Assembly: GCF_000817775.3 (NCBI RefSeq)
Contig: NZ_JTHE03000103.1
Location: 62,001-126,000, forward strand
Reading direction: 5' to 3'
DNA: 64,000 nt
Source of the DNA: Lyngbya confervoides BDU141951
GTDB taxonomy: Bacteria; Cyanobacteriota; Cyanobacteriia; Thermosynechococcales; Thermosynechococcaceae
The first letter of the stretch is position 1. Each line of letters opens with the position of its first letter. A program made the position numbers and the translations under genes. Positions 26,077 to 34,876 of the stretch are shown piece after piece. The notes under the pieces are model-generated. The model had not been told where the DNA came from and made no database searches. It worked only from the letters and a program-made list of their open reading frames with translations.

Positions 26077-26580
26077 CTACTCGACAATGGGATTCAGCGC
26101 GCTCTCGGGAAGACTAGGACCGCCCACCGGAGACACTCGGTAGCGGAAGCTTTCAAGCACGGTGTTGCTTCTCATGCGGTTTCCAGGCTTCAGGGTGAAA
26201 ACCACCTCATCCCGAATGGGAATGCTATAGCGGGAATTGTAGATGACCCACTCGCCATTGACATATCCCAGCTTGCTCATCTCCGACAAGTTGTTGATGC
26301 CAATGGACTTGGCTAAGTTTGTGAGCCTGGTACTGACAGCATGACAGCGATTGCTGGGTGTATAGGCCCCGAGGGGATGGTCAGAGGCTAGGGTTTCGGT
26401 CCAAACAATCAGCGGGCTGTTGCTGCCTTCCATCACGGTGCTGTACTGTTGGCTGGAAGAATCGTAGTTACAGTTAAATTTCAAACTTTCCACCTGGGCA
26501 TTAGCCTTCGGGGCCAGAGAAACCAGAAGGCCCAGCGCCATTGCGCCCATAGAAATGATTGCAAGGGAACGTTTCATCAT
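26077..26580 (-). CDS. COP23-domain secreted protein
   Basis: A 167-residue protein with a signal peptide (MMKRSLAIISMGAMALGLLVSLAPKANAQ, cleavage likely after ANA). The mature part has the COP23 family pattern: F-N-C-x-Y, IVWTETLASDHPLGAYTPSNRCHAVSTRL, and a late conserved tail. COP23 was first described as a circadian-oscillating peripheral membrane protein in cyanobacteria; its function is not known. ATG at 26580 has GGAG six bases upstream; the frame extends to 26592 without benefit. A strong terminator lies 57 bases downstream. Confidence 0.8.
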   Translation of the reverse strand: MMKRSLAIISMGAMALGLLVSLAPKANAQVESLKFNCNYDSSSQQYSTVMEGSNSPLIVWTETLASDHPLGAYTPSNRCHAVSTRLTNLAKSIGINNLSEMSKLGYVNGEWVIYNSRYSIPIRDEVVFTLKPGNRMRSNTVLESFRYRVSPVGGPSLPESALNPIVE

Positions 26581-26922
26581 TATTGTCTCCATTTCGATGT
26601 GAGAAATTCATCAGGTTAAAGATCCCCTGCGCTGAGAGGCTCGGTCTGGCCTAGCACCGCTGTTGGGGAGGCAAAACCTGATATCCGATACGTCCTCACA
26701 CCGGATGAACTGCAATGGGAACAAACGTTTGGATCACGCCGACCTTGGCTCCCATATCCTGGAAGACCGCGAGTCCAAAAAACTGCACAGGAGCAAAGGG
26801 GATGGACTCTTCCTTTATTGTGAGGCGAGGAGGACATAACCTGGCTTTTTTTCAGGTTTTCTTAAGTGACTCTCCTGGTGGTTGCCCCTTACGATAAAGC
26901 TATTTGTGTCGTAGATTTCTCC
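26581..26922. other. Divergent intergenic region
   Basis: This 342-base gap separates the COP23-like gene and the mutarotase gene and should hold both promoters. A small inverted repeat with AACCTG (26838-26843) and CAGGTT (26853-26858) flanks a T-rich loop. Short frames here look random. No other structure was recognised. Confidence 0.4.
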
Positions 26923-27813
26923 ATGGTTGAACAACTCAATCGCCGCTGTGGTCTGCCTGAACGCCTCACCTTTGTCGAGGATCCAGTTGGGTTTCCCATG
27001 GTGCAAATCCAGCACCCTGACGCAACGGCACGCATTTCCCTCTATGGAGGTCAGGTGCTGTCCTTTCAGCCTAAATCCCAAGCCGAAGATCTACTCTTTC
27101 TCAGTTCCCAGGCAATTTTTCAGAGGGGCACGGCCATTCGCGGCGGAATTCCCCTCTGTTGGCCGTGGTTTGGCCCAGACCCAGACCAGCAGGGGCGGCC
27201 TAGCCATGGCTTGGCTAGAACTCAGTTCTGGACGGTTTTAAAGACCGATTGCCTGCCCGAGGGGGCTATTGAGGTGCAGCTGGGCCTGACCAGTGATGAC
27301 CACACCCTTGAAATTTGGCCGGTTCCGTTTCAGTTGAGATTGACTGTAACCCTCAGCCAAACGCTGCACCTGAGCCTGGAAAGCATGAACCTTGGCGATC
27401 AGACCTTGAGGATGACCCAGGCACTGCATACCTACCTGAGGATTGGAGGATTGCAGCAGATGCGAATCACTGGGCTAGCGGACACGGATTATTTAGATAA
27501 GGTAGACCAGTATCGGCGAAAGTTCCAAACCGGTGATCTGGTGATTGCGGGTGAAGTGGATCGCATTTACCTAACTCCTCCTCCAACGGTTCAAATTCAC
27601 GATCCGGTGCTGAGGCGTACCCTTCGGGTGACTTCCAGTGGTGGTAACGCCGTTGTAGTCTGGAACCCTGGACCTGCGGGTCGATTGAAAGATTTAGGCT
27701 CTCAAGACTACGAGCAATTTGTCTGTGTGGAAACAGCGAATGCTGGGGGGAACCCCGTTGAATTGGCGCCCCGTGAGGCCTACACAATCTGCGCCCTCTA
27801 TCAAGTCGATTGA
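26923..27813 (+). CDS. D-hexose-6-phosphate mutarotase (aldose 1-epimerase family)
   Basis: A 296-residue protein that should interconvert alpha and beta anomers of a hexose 6-phosphate. Family motifs are ARISLYGGQVLSFQP, RGGIPLCWPWFGPD, PSHGLARTQFW (with the catalytic-type His) and the late VCVETANAGGNPVELAP. ATG at 26923 matches the usual N-terminus; an in-frame TTG- or GTG-type extension to 26866 is less likely. The stop codon is the TGA of a TTGAC sequence that abuts the right end of a decayed IS200/IS605 element, so the last bases may have been set by that insertion. Confidence 0.85.
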   Translation: MVEQLNRRCGLPERLTFVEDPVGFPMVQIQHPDATARISLYGGQVLSFQPKSQAEDLLFLSSQAIFQRGTAIRGGIPLCWPWFGPDPDQQGRPSHGLARTQFWTVLKTDCLPEGAIEVQLGLTSDDHTLEIWPVPFQLRLTVTLSQTLHLSLESMNLGDQTLRMTQALHTYLRIGGLQQMRITGLADTDYLDKVDQYRRKFQTGDLVIAGEVDRIYLTPPPTVQIHDPVLRRTLRVTSSGGNAVVVWNPGPAGRLKDLGSQDYEQFVCVETANAGGNPVELAPREAYTICALYQVD

Positions 27814-27819
27814 CATCCT

Positions 27820-27849
27820 CCCCCTCTGACCTTTCAGTTACAGAGAGAG
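27820..27849 (-). repeat. Right-end hairpin of a decayed IS200/IS605 element
   Basis: Read leftward, CTCTCTCTG (27849-27841) can pair with CAGAGGGGG (27828-27820), including two G-U pairs, around a 12-base loop. It is followed by AGGATGTCAA, a tail very common at the right end of cyanobacterial IS200/IS605 elements. The stem is placed just after the tnpB remnant's stop codon. Confidence 0.6.
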
Positions 27850-28403
27850 ATTCCCCGGATCGCTCCAAAGATTTCCTGCTTCAGTGCCAGTTGACTAGAG
27901 TTCATGACTGAACTCCCCGTCACCCCGACTCCCCAGGCATTTTCTATTCCCCGTTGCCCACGAAAATCACTTGAGCCGCAGCCCTGTCTCTTGGCTTGAT
28001 TGACCCACATGCAAGACAGTGAGAGATTCTGACACTCAAGTCTTTTTTGACTGCGGCACCCCAATCAGGACAGTCCTGACTCGTCCCTCTTGGATAACTC
28101 CAGCTTTCGGATAACCTGCTGAAGCACCTGGGCGTTGACGCTCTTGAGCCTGGGGAAATCGGCCTTTGCTGCGGTTAACGACTTGCACTGCCGAGCATCA
28201 CTTGGGAAGGGGGCATCCGCTGGCAAGATGAACGTTTGCTGAATTGAACAAGTATTTAGCGGAGACTTGCGAGAATCGAGCCAGTCTTTGCGTTCCCGCA
28301 GCGCAAAGTTCCAGGCATTGCGGCACACATCGAAGAATGTGCTCGACTCTGAAACCTGCTCGGCAGTTGGCTCTAGCTTAAATTCCCACGTCATGTTGAG
28401 CAT
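27834..28403 (-). pseudogene. tnpB: Decayed tnpB (IS200/IS605 OrfB) with central deletion and frameshift
   Basis: The N-terminal part (MLNMTWEFKLEPTAEQVSES, then VCRNAWNFALRERKDWLDSRKSPLNTCSIQQ and SVNAQVLQQVIRKLE) is the start of an OrfB/TnpB RNA-guided nuclease. After about residue 113 homology stops and a stop codon occurs at 28065-28067. A C-terminal zinc-finger piece (KKDLSVRISHCLACGS, then RDRAAAQVI) is readable in a different frame near 27950-28045, followed in another frame by the tail GIENAWGVGVTGSS. About 250 central residues, including the RuvC catalytic ones, are gone. The frame upstream of 28403 is open to 28481. The gene is inactive. Confidence 0.8.
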
Positions 28404-28502
28404 GCGCGGGGTAGGTGGATCACTGCGGCGGATTTTGGTAGGCGGGAACCGATCAGATTCCATTGTGCTGGGCCCAATCAATGCGCTGGGCTCAATAAAA
28501 AA

Positions 28503-28522
28503 GGCTAATCGTTAGATTAGCC
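28503..28522 (-). terminator. Rho-independent terminator of the ycf46-ycf35 transcript
   Basis: GGCTAATC (28503-28510) and GATTAGCC (28515-28522) form a perfect 8-bp stem with a 4-base loop. Read leftward the stem is followed by a run of T's (TTTTTT). It lies 25 bases after the ycf35 stop. Confidence 0.85.
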
Positions 28523-28547
28523 TCAAAACTCGGGAACGGAGCAAAGT

Positions 28548-28901
28548 TTAGTTGTGAACTAGCAGTCTGACATTGGCATTTTGGAGACCGGGCTGCTTTG
28601 CCTCTGCTAGGGTTTTGTTAATGGCATACTTTTGGTTGATTGAGTTGATGAGCTCGGTTTGGTTGTGCTTCTTCGCCACACCCCACAGATCAGCAATAAG
28701 GTCAAAGGTGCCGTTGGTGTTGCGGGACCAGCCGAGATCGTATTCTCCATCTAGAACAGCAACAATGTCGGCTCGGATGCGCTGACCATTATAGCCACGA
28801 ACATCTGCCTCAGTCTTAACCTCAATTCCCAGATCTTTTAAAGAGTTCACTAAAAGTGCAGAATCAGAAATTTTGGTTCTCAAAGTACTAAAGTGAGACA
28901 T
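28548..28901 (-). CDS. ycf35: Ycf35 (DUF1257)
   Basis: A 117-residue protein matching the Ycf35/DUF1257 family, found in cyanobacteria and in some algal plastid genomes. It begins MSHFSTLRTKISDSALLVNSL and contains DIVAVLDGEYDLGWSRN and FDLIADLWGVAKKH. AGGAGG lies nine bases before the ATG, a very strong ribosome site. It is 130 bases downstream of ycf46 on the same strand, ends in a clear terminator, and is probably co-transcribed with ycf46. Function is unknown; the pairing suggests that it works with the Ycf46 ATPase. Confidence 0.9.
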   Translation of the reverse strand: MSHFSTLRTKISDSALLVNSLKDLGIEVKTEADVRGYNGQRIRADIVAVLDGEYDLGWSRNTNGTFDLIADLWGVAKKHNQTELINSINQKYAINKTLAEAKQPGLQNANVRLLVHN

Positions 28902-29031
28902 TGGAAAGGTCCTCCTGAAAAAGTAGAGAGTTCAACGTAACGTACAAGGCAATCGCAAGTTGGGATTATTGCGATTTTTGGGAAACTAGCGATCGCTAGC
29001 TTTTTCCTCTGTTGGGAGCAGAAGAAAACTT

Positions 29032-30555
29032 TTAAAACTCCAGTCGCTGGTATTCAGCAACGGATGCAGCGGCAGGTCTTGCGCGCTGTCTTGCCCAGTC
29101 TCGAAGCGCCGCCACCTGCTCTGTCATCGTTTTTGATAATGGCAAAGTTGCACGGCTTGCAGCAATGATATCGAGCTGCGTAAACTCTCGATTTTGGGCA
29201 AAAGCTTCATACATGGCCGCAATGATGGCCTGTTCAATCTCAGCACCTGAAAACCCTTCGCAAACATTTGCTAACTCAGGGATATCAAAGCGTTCAGTAC
29301 TATCGCGGCGCTTCGATAGGTGAATTTCAAAAATCTGCTCACGTTCCTTTTGGTTTGGCAGATCCACGAAGAAAATTTCATCAAATCGGCCTTTCCTCAG
29401 AAACTCTCCTGGGAGCCGATCCACGCGATTTGCCGTGGCCATGACAAAAACTGAAGACTGCTTTTCTTGCATCCAGGTTAGGAATGACCCGAAGATGCGA
29501 CTGGAGGTGCCGCCATCAGAATCAGCAGAGCCGGCACCACCGGCAAACGCCTTATCCATTTCATCGATGAAGAGAATGGTGGGGGAAATAGACTCAGCGG
29601 TTTTGAGCGCATTCCGCAGATTGGCTTCCGAACGGCCCACGGTGGAACCATCATAGACGCGGCCCATATCTAACCGCAGCAGGGGAAGTCCCCAAAGGCG
29701 AGAGGTGGTTTTGGCGATGAGGGACTTGCCGCAGCCCGGAACTCCCAGCAGTAGCATTCCCTTGGGTTGGGGTAAACCATAGCTCCTGGCCTTTTCACTA
29801 AAGGCATTGGCTCGCTGCTGAAGCCAGTACTTCAATGCCTCTAGGCCACCGACGGATTGAAAGGTCTCATCCACCTCCATAAATTCTAGGATGCCGTTAC
29901 GGCGGATAAGCTGCTTCTTTTCAGATAGGACAATGTCCACTTCAGCTTCCGTGAGCTTCCCGTTGGTTACTCGAGCTTTCCGATAAACCTTTTCGGCTTC
30001 GTCCACCGTTAACCCAAGGGTTGCCTTGACTAACTTTTCCTGGGAGTCTTCAGGAAGCTGACGCTCTACTGCTGTTGACTGGTGCTGTCTGAGCACCTCC
30101 TCCAGCTCTGCCATGCCTGGCATGGGGAAATCCAGGACTACAATGTCCTTCTCGAGTTCCAGGGGGATTTTCTGGACCGGGGACATTAAGATAATGCTTT
30201 TGTCCGTATTTTTAAGTGCGAAGATGGCGTCGCGGAGCCACCGCACCACCTCTGGGCTATCTAGAAACGGATGCAAATCTTTGAAAAGGTAAACCGACGG
30301 GTCGCGATCGCGAATGACTGCCTGAATGGCCATCTGCGGAGACATGGTGCTTGAAGATGTAGAGTAGGACTGATTCGCAGGTTCCTGCTCATGAACGGCT
30401 CGGAGGCCATGGGTCATTGTCCAAGCATAGACGCGCTTTTTAGCATCCGCTTCCGCAATTCTGACAATAGCTTGCTGCGCTCGGGATTCTTCCGATGTGA
30501 CGAGATAGATAATCGGATATTGCGCTTTAATTAGGACACGGAGCTCTTCTTTCAT
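29032..30555 (-). CDS. ycf46: Ycf46 AAA+ ATPase
   Basis: A 507-residue AAA+ ATPase. The N-terminal half is the Ycf46-specific region (YPIIYLVTSEESRAQQAI, then SVYLFKDLHPFLDSPEVVRWLRD). The ATPase half has Walker A GVPGCGKS near residue 270, Walker B ILFIDEMDKAF, sensor 1 VMATANR, and the arginine finger region [13 protein letters not shown]. Length is typical. In Synechocystis a Ycf46 protein has been linked to inorganic carbon use or photosynthesis regulation. It lies 109 bases downstream of a ribbon-helix-helix gene and upstream of ycf35, forming a likely three-gene unit. Confidence 0.9.
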   Translation of the reverse strand: MKEELRVLIKAQYPIIYLVTSEESRAQQAIVRIAEADAKKRVYAWTMTHGLRAVHEQEPANQSYSTSSSTMSPQMAIQAVIRDRDPSVYLFKDLHPFLDSPEVVRWLRDAIFALKNTDKSIILMSPVQKIPLELEKDIVVLDFPMPGMAELEEVLRQHQSTAVERQLPEDSQEKLVKATLGLTVDEAEKVYRKARVTNGKLTEAEVDIVLSEKKQLIRRNGILEFMEVDETFQSVGGLEALKYWLQQRANAFSEKARSYGLPQPKGMLLLGVPGCGKSLIAKTTSRLWGLPLLRLDMGRVYDGSTVGRSEANLRNALKTAESISPTILFIDEMDKAFAGGAGSADSDGGTSSRIFGSFLTWMQEKQSSVFVMATANRVDRLPGEFLRKGRFDEIFFVDLPNQKEREQIFEIHLSKRRDSTERFDIPELANVCEGFSGAEIEQAIIAAMYEAFAQNREFTQLDIIAASRATLPLSKTMTEQVAALRDWARQRARPAAASVAEYQRLEF

Positions 30556-30664
30556 GGCTTTCGGCTTTCTTGGAGCCTAGGAGATGAATCAATAGCGTCA
30601 AGCGGACATAGTGATAAATAGCTGACTGTAAACAAGTGAATGGAAAAAACTTAGGCTCTAGATC

Positions 30665-30994
30665 TTAGGAGTTGACTGATAGAACCGGATCTAGCTGGCA
30701 GGAACTGAGAGTTAAACTGTCGCTGGCTAGCACCGTTGGGCCTGGGGCTAAGGGGACTAACCCCTCAGGCTTGAGGACCACGGAGGTGGAACAAGCTGGG
30801 CAGGTGTGAACCTGATGGGAATGACCACAGGGAGAAGCCTCAACCTCGGCCACAATTTCGGCATGCTGAAGATAAAAGGTTAACGCTCGCTCAGTAATAT
30901 CCGACATGGACTGTGTGTCAACTGCTGAACGAATCTTTAACTGCCGATGCAGTTCCGGTGGGATGTAAAGCGTAACTTTCTGTTTATCTTGCAT
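30665..30994 (-). CDS. Ribbon-helix-helix (CopG-like) protein with Cys/His motif
   Basis: A 109-residue protein. Residues 5-45 (QKVTLYIPPELHRQLKIRSA, then SMSDITERALTFYL) are a ribbon-helix-helix DNA-binding domain. A following short region has CGHSHQVHTCPAC, which could bind zinc, and the tail is low in structure. It is first of the RHH-ycf46-ycf35 unit. A 36-base inverted repeat with 16-bp perfect arms starts 55 bases upstream of its ATG; autoregulation through that site is a reasonable inference. Confidence 0.75.
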   Translation of the reverse strand: MQDKQKVTLYIPPELHRQLKIRSAVDTQSMSDITERALTFYLQHAEIVAEVEASPCGHSHQVHTCPACSTSVVLKPEGLVPLAPGPTVLASDSLTLSSCQLDPVLSVNS

Positions 30995-31048
30995 ATGCCT
31001 AACGTCAATCCAGTCCCTGGAAGTAATGCTACCGTAGCTAATATCCCC

Positions 31049-31084
31049 TTTGACGTCAAGCTGGTATGCCAGCTTGACGTCAAA
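31049..31084. promoter_or_regulatory. Large perfect inverted repeat with two TGACGTCA palindromes
   Basis: Arms 31049-31064 and 31069-31084 are exact reverse complements (TTTGACGTCAAGCTGG and its complement) around TATG. Each arm contains TGACGTCA, itself an 8-bp palindrome, with centres 25 bases apart. It lies between the RHH gene start (30994) and era. It lacks a T-run on either side, so it is more likely an operator than a terminator. Confidence 0.7.
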
Positions 31085-31221
31085 ATATTTACATAAATTA
31101 ACAGCTAAAGAGTTCTGGTGCTGGTCAGGGGCCTCCTGCGCTTTATCCTAGGATAGGGGCAGGCGAGAGCCATGCTGCTCGCAGCAAGAGTCCCTGATAA
31201 AACTCGTAACCGCAATCGACA

Positions 31222-32157
31222 GTGACTGTAGATCTTCCCTTGATTCCCGCTGCCCCCGATGGCTTTCGGTCCGGATTTGTGGCCATTATTGGGCGTCCTA
31301 ATGTGGGCAAATCAACGTTAATGAATCAGTTGATCGGCCAGAAAATTGCGATTACCTCTCCGGTTGCCCAGACTACGCGAAACCGACTGCGAGGGATTTT
31401 GACGCTGCCCCAGGCTCAAATTATTTTTGTGGACACTCCTGGAATTCATAAACCCCACCATCAGCTCGGGCAGATTTTGGTTCAGAATGCCCGATCTGCG
31501 ATTGATGCGGTTGATCAGGTGTTGTTTGTGGTGGATGGGTCCGTCCCGATGGGAAAAGGCGATCGCTACATTGCTAGCCTGCTGGAAGCTGCAAAGACCC
31601 CCGTTATTTTAGGGCTCAATAAAATTGATCAGCAGTCTCCCCAGCAACGTCTGTCCCTTGAAGCAAGCTATGAGGATCTGGTGCCCGCATCCTTGCCATG
31701 GATCTTGACGCGCTTCTCGGCGATCGCCAACACTGGACTGGAGGATCTCCAGGATCAGCTTTGGCGGCAGTTGCCCTTGGGGCCATACTACTATCCACCT
31801 GACCTAGTGACTGATCAGCCAGAGCGTTTCATTATGGGAGAGCTGATTCGGGAGCAGGTTTTACTGTTGACTCGAGAGGAAGTTCCCCATTCTGTGGCGG
31901 TGGTCATTGATCGCGTTGAAGAGGAAGATCCGCTCACGCGGGTTTTAGCCACCATTCATGTTGAACGCAAGTCTCAGAAGGGCATTTTGATTGGAAAGCA
32001 GGGCAGCATGCTCAAGGCCATTGGGTCTGCGGCCCGGCAGCAAATTCAAAAGCTGATTGCCGGTCGGGTTTACCTGGAGCTTTTTGTTAAGGTGCAGCCT
32101 AAGTGGCGCTATTCTCGCCTCCGGCTGGCGGAACTAGGCTATCGGAATGATCCCTAG
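31222..32157 (+). CDS. era: GTPase Era
   Basis: A 311-residue ribosome-assembly GTPase. G1 is GRPNVGKST at residues 24-32, G3 is DTPGIHKPHH, G4 is NKID, and the C-terminal KH domain includes QKGILIGKQGSMLKAIGSAARQQI, which binds the 3' end of 16S rRNA. The start is GTG, preceded by a weak ribosome site. It stands alone, divergent from the RHH gene, with an unrecognised small gene on the other strand downstream. Confidence 0.95.
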   Translation: MTVDLPLIPAAPDGFRSGFVAIIGRPNVGKSTLMNQLIGQKIAITSPVAQTTRNRLRGILTLPQAQIIFVDTPGIHKPHHQLGQILVQNARSAIDAVDQVLFVVDGSVPMGKGDRYIASLLEAAKTPVILGLNKIDQQSPQQRLSLEASYEDLVPASLPWILTRFSAIANTGLEDLQDQLWRQLPLGPYYYPPDLVTDQPERFIMGELIREQVLLLTREEVPHSVAVVIDRVEEEDPLTRVLATIHVERKSQKGILIGKQGSMLKAIGSAARQQIQKLIAGRVYLELFVKVQPKWRYSRLRLAELGYRNDP

Positions 32158-32237
32158 GGGCACGAGACCACCCCAGTGGGGTGGGCCATTGTGCTGTGGG
32201 CCAATATCTTGTTACCGCTGTAGTCTTGGGCACTGAC

Positions 32238-32414
32238 CTAGGGAGAGTTTGACTGACAACTGCTCCAGGCTTCCATCATAGACTTCAAGGCCATTTCTAG
32301 GGGCAATTTCTCCAGGCTGCGGCGGTGGTGAAATTTTAGACTAATAATGAGCTGCTGTTGAATTTCGGCTAAAGCACGACTGTCTTCAGAGAGCCGGGAT
32401 GAGTCGCGATTCAT
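32238..32414 (-). CDS. Small hypothetical protein
   Basis: A 58-residue frame (MNRDSSRLSEDSRALAEIQQ, then a basic helical stretch and LEKLPLEMALKSMMEAW). It lies in the gap between era and cimA and has a plausible helical amphipathic pattern like other short cyanobacterial proteins, but I recognise no family and the ribosome site is poor. A GTG at 32420 would add two residues. It could be spurious. Confidence 0.4.
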   Translation of the reverse strand: MNRDSSRLSEDSRALAEIQQQLIISLKFHHRRSLEKLPLEMALKSMMEAWSSCQSNSP

Positions 32415-32475
32415 TGGCACCAGAGGTCTAATAAGGCAGTGGAACGAACGGAAGACGAAGCTTGAGCCATGATCT

Positions 32476-34146
32476 CTAGTTTATCAATTCTCTTTCCAAA
32501 TGATTTGGAGAAGGCCAAGACTCTTGCTGTTTCAGCAGTAGTCCGTATTCAAAGCCTTCGGTGAGGGCTTGGTAGGAGGCCCCAATAATGTTGCTAGAAA
32601 CGCCCACGGTGGACCAACGCTGCTGGCCATTGCTAAATTCAATCAACACCCGCGTCTTGGCTGAGGTGCCTCGTTCGCTATCGAGAATGCGAACTTTGTA
32701 GTCCTTGAGCTTGAGGGCCTCTAGGCCTGGATAAAAATTACGCAAAGCTTTTCGCAGGGATTGATCGAGGGCTTCCACGGGGCCGACTCCCTCGGCTGCG
32801 GTGAGCACCTCTTGGTCCTGTACCACCACCTTAACCGTGGCCATGGAGGTGGTGGAACATTCCGTGACGGTTTGATGCTGGCGCGCAACCACTTCGAATC
32901 CCAGCACGCTAAAAAAATGCGGTCGCTGCTGTAGAAACTGACGAATTAAAAGTTCAAAGCTTGCCTCAGCGGCTTCGAACTGATAGCCCTGATGCTCAAG
33001 CTGCTTGACCTGTCGAAGAATATGGCGGCTGGTGGGGTCTTGCTTGTCCAGAACAATTCCGTAGCGTTGAGCTTTTTCCAGAACGTTGCTCAGACCTGCC
33101 TGCTCGGAAATAACAATGCGCTGCTGGTTTCCCACTTGGCTGGGGGGAATATGTTCGTAGGTGGTGGCATCCCGCTGGACTGCGCTGACATGAATTCCGC
33201 CCTTGTGGGCGAAGGCAGAAGCCCCCACGAAGGGCGCGTGATCATCCGGAGCTAGGTTGACAATTTCGCTTACAAATTTGCTGACGGCTGTGAGCTGGGC
33301 CAGTTGAGACTCCTGCAGGCAAGGGTATTGGAGCTTAAGCTGAAGGTTGGGAATCACGGAGCATAGATTGGCATTTCCACATCGCTCTCCGTAGCCATTG
33401 ATGGTACCTTGGACCATCTGGGCACCGGCTTGGACGGCTGCTAGGGAGTTAGCCACTGCGGTTTCTGAATCGTTGTGGGCGTGGATGCCGATCCTGGGCT
33501 GGGTAATGGTACCTGATTGCTCCGACAGTAACTGCTGGCAAACCTGCTTGGTAATGGCCCCAATGTGCGGGGGAAGGGTTCCACCGTTCGTGTCGCAGAG
33601 TACCAGCCATTCCGCCCCCGCTGCGATCGCGGTGTGGAGGGTTGCCATAGCATAGTCTGGATTGGCCTGATACCCATCAAACCAATGTTCAGCGTCGTAA
33701 ATTACGCGGCGTTCCTGTCGTTTGAGAAAGCGGATCGAGTCCGCGATCATGGCTAGGTTTTCCCCCAGGGAGGTCTGCAGCGCCTGCCTAACGTGGAGAT
33801 CCCAAGATTTGCCAAAAATGGTGACCCACTGAGTGTTGGCTGCTAGGACCGGCTGGAACATCTCTGTCCAGTTTGCCGGAGTGCCAGGACGCCGGGTAGA
33901 GCAAAAGGGAACGAGCTGGGCTTGGGACAGGGGCTGTCGTCTTAGCGCTGCGAAGAGATCATCATCTTTTGGGTTAGCACCGGGCCAGCCGCCCTCGATG
34001 AAGTGGATGCCTAGCTGGTCAAGGCGGTGAGCAATGCGCACCTTGTCTTGAACAGATAGGGAAATGCCCTCGCGCTGCGCGCCGTCCCGGAGGGTTGTGT
34101 CGTATAGACAGATGGCCTCTTGGGAGAGGAAGGGGGGGTGTGCCAT
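32476..34146 (-). CDS. cimA: (R)-citramalate synthase
   Basis: A 556-residue enzyme of the isopropylmalate/homocitrate synthase family. The N-terminal TIM barrel starts LYDTTLRDGAQREGISLSV (catalytic Arg-Asp) and has the metal-site HAHND (IGIHAHNDSETAVAN). The GYGERCGNANL motif follows. The C-terminal half is the LeuA dimer domain. The length and the DGAQREGI sequence fit the citramalate subfamily, which condenses pyruvate and acetyl-CoA on the threonine-independent route to isoleucine, as in other cyanobacteria. Confidence 0.85.
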   Translation of the reverse strand: MAHPPFLSQEAICLYDTTLRDGAQREGISLSVQDKVRIAHRLDQLGIHFIEGGWPGANPKDDDLFAALRRQPLSQAQLVPFCSTRRPGTPANWTEMFQPVLAANTQWVTIFGKSWDLHVRQALQTSLGENLAMIADSIRFLKRQERRVIYDAEHWFDGYQANPDYAMATLHTAIAAGAEWLVLCDTNGGTLPPHIGAITKQVCQQLLSEQSGTITQPRIGIHAHNDSETAVANSLAAVQAGAQMVQGTINGYGERCGNANLCSVIPNLQLKLQYPCLQESQLAQLTAVSKFVSEIVNLAPDDHAPFVGASAFAHKGGIHVSAVQRDATTYEHIPPSQVGNQQRIVISEQAGLSNVLEKAQRYGIVLDKQDPTSRHILRQVKQLEHQGYQFEAAEASFELLIRQFLQQRPHFFSVLGFEVVARQHQTVTECSTTSMATVKVVVQDQEVLTAAEGVGPVEALDQSLRKALRNFYPGLEALKLKDYKVRILDSERGTSAKTRVLIEFSNGQQRWSTVGVSSNIIGASYQALTEGFEYGLLLKQQESWPSPNHLERELIN

Positions 34147-34245
34147 GGCCTGGCTCCTGCCGCTAAACAGCGGCTGAAATGAGCGGGTGAGGTTCCCTCA
34201 CATAGCCCCTAGCCTACCAGGTTCAAGCAAGACATCAAGGGAGCG

Positions 34246-34797
34246 TTACGCGACGTTAACAGGCTCAGCATAGTCAGGGGCATACTCCTGCAGCAAAGAG
34301 GTCATCTGATTGAGAATGCTTTTGGTCTCGTCCTTGGTGGTGAGTGCTTGGCGCTCAGGGAAGAATTCTGGCTGATCCAGGCTGCGGGCAATGGCTGACT
34401 GCACCTGCTCGGCAATCATGTCGATTAAATCATCTTGGGCCCGTTTGCGCTGATAGGTGGCACCCTCCTCCGTGGTGGCATAGAGGGGGGGCAGTCGATT
34501 GAGGGCATAGGCGGCAATATCCCCCAGATCCAGGGCAACGTTGTTGGAGGCTTCGATGGCCGACACCTTCGTAATCGCCTCGGAAAGCACCAGTTCTTCC
34601 ATAACGTTAATGAACTGCTTGCGGGGAACAGCCGTCACTTGACCGGTGAGCAGGGCTCCCATTAAGCGATCTAAAGCTTGATACTCCTCTACCGCAAGCT
34701 CCGATGCTTTGTCGCAAATGCGACCCACCTCCGCTTCCATGGTTGGGGTCAGGTAACCATTGGTCATTGCTTGTTCGACAATCTCTTGAATCGTCAT
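34246..34797 (-). CDS. ComFB-family protein
   Basis: A 183-residue protein. The middle (about residues 65-120: INVMEELVLSEA, then LDLGDIAAYALNRLPPLYATTEEG) matches the late-competence ComFB family, whose cyanobacterial members include c-di-GMP receptors. The cysteines present in some members are absent here. An N-terminal helical extension (TIQEIVEQAMTNGYLTPTMEAEVGRI) is common in cyanobacterial versions. The gene stands alone. A c-di-GMP-linked role in motility or cell size is a family-level suggestion. Confidence 0.8.
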   Translation of the reverse strand: MTIQEIVEQAMTNGYLTPTMEAEVGRICDKASELAVEEYQALDRLMGALLTGQVTAVPRKQFINVMEELVLSEAITKVSAIEASNNVALDLGDIAAYALNRLPPLYATTEEGATYQRKRAQDDLIDMIAEQVQSAIARSLDQPEFFPERQALTTKDETKSILNQMTSLLQEYAPDYAEPVNVA

Positions 34798-34876
34798 GGG
34801 AGATCGATACCTTAGCCTTGTTCCGATACGACTAGGTTTAGTTTGCCCAAGTCGATCGAGAAACGCACTTCAAACT

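Noticed and set aside
26715-26897. Plus-strand ORF of 60 codons before the mutarotase
   Set aside because: No ribosome site or family; it overlaps the mutarotase upstream region.
31049-31084. Bidirectional terminator reading of the large palindrome
   Set aside because: Neither strand has a T-run after the stem, and it lies upstream of divergent genes rather than after a gene end.
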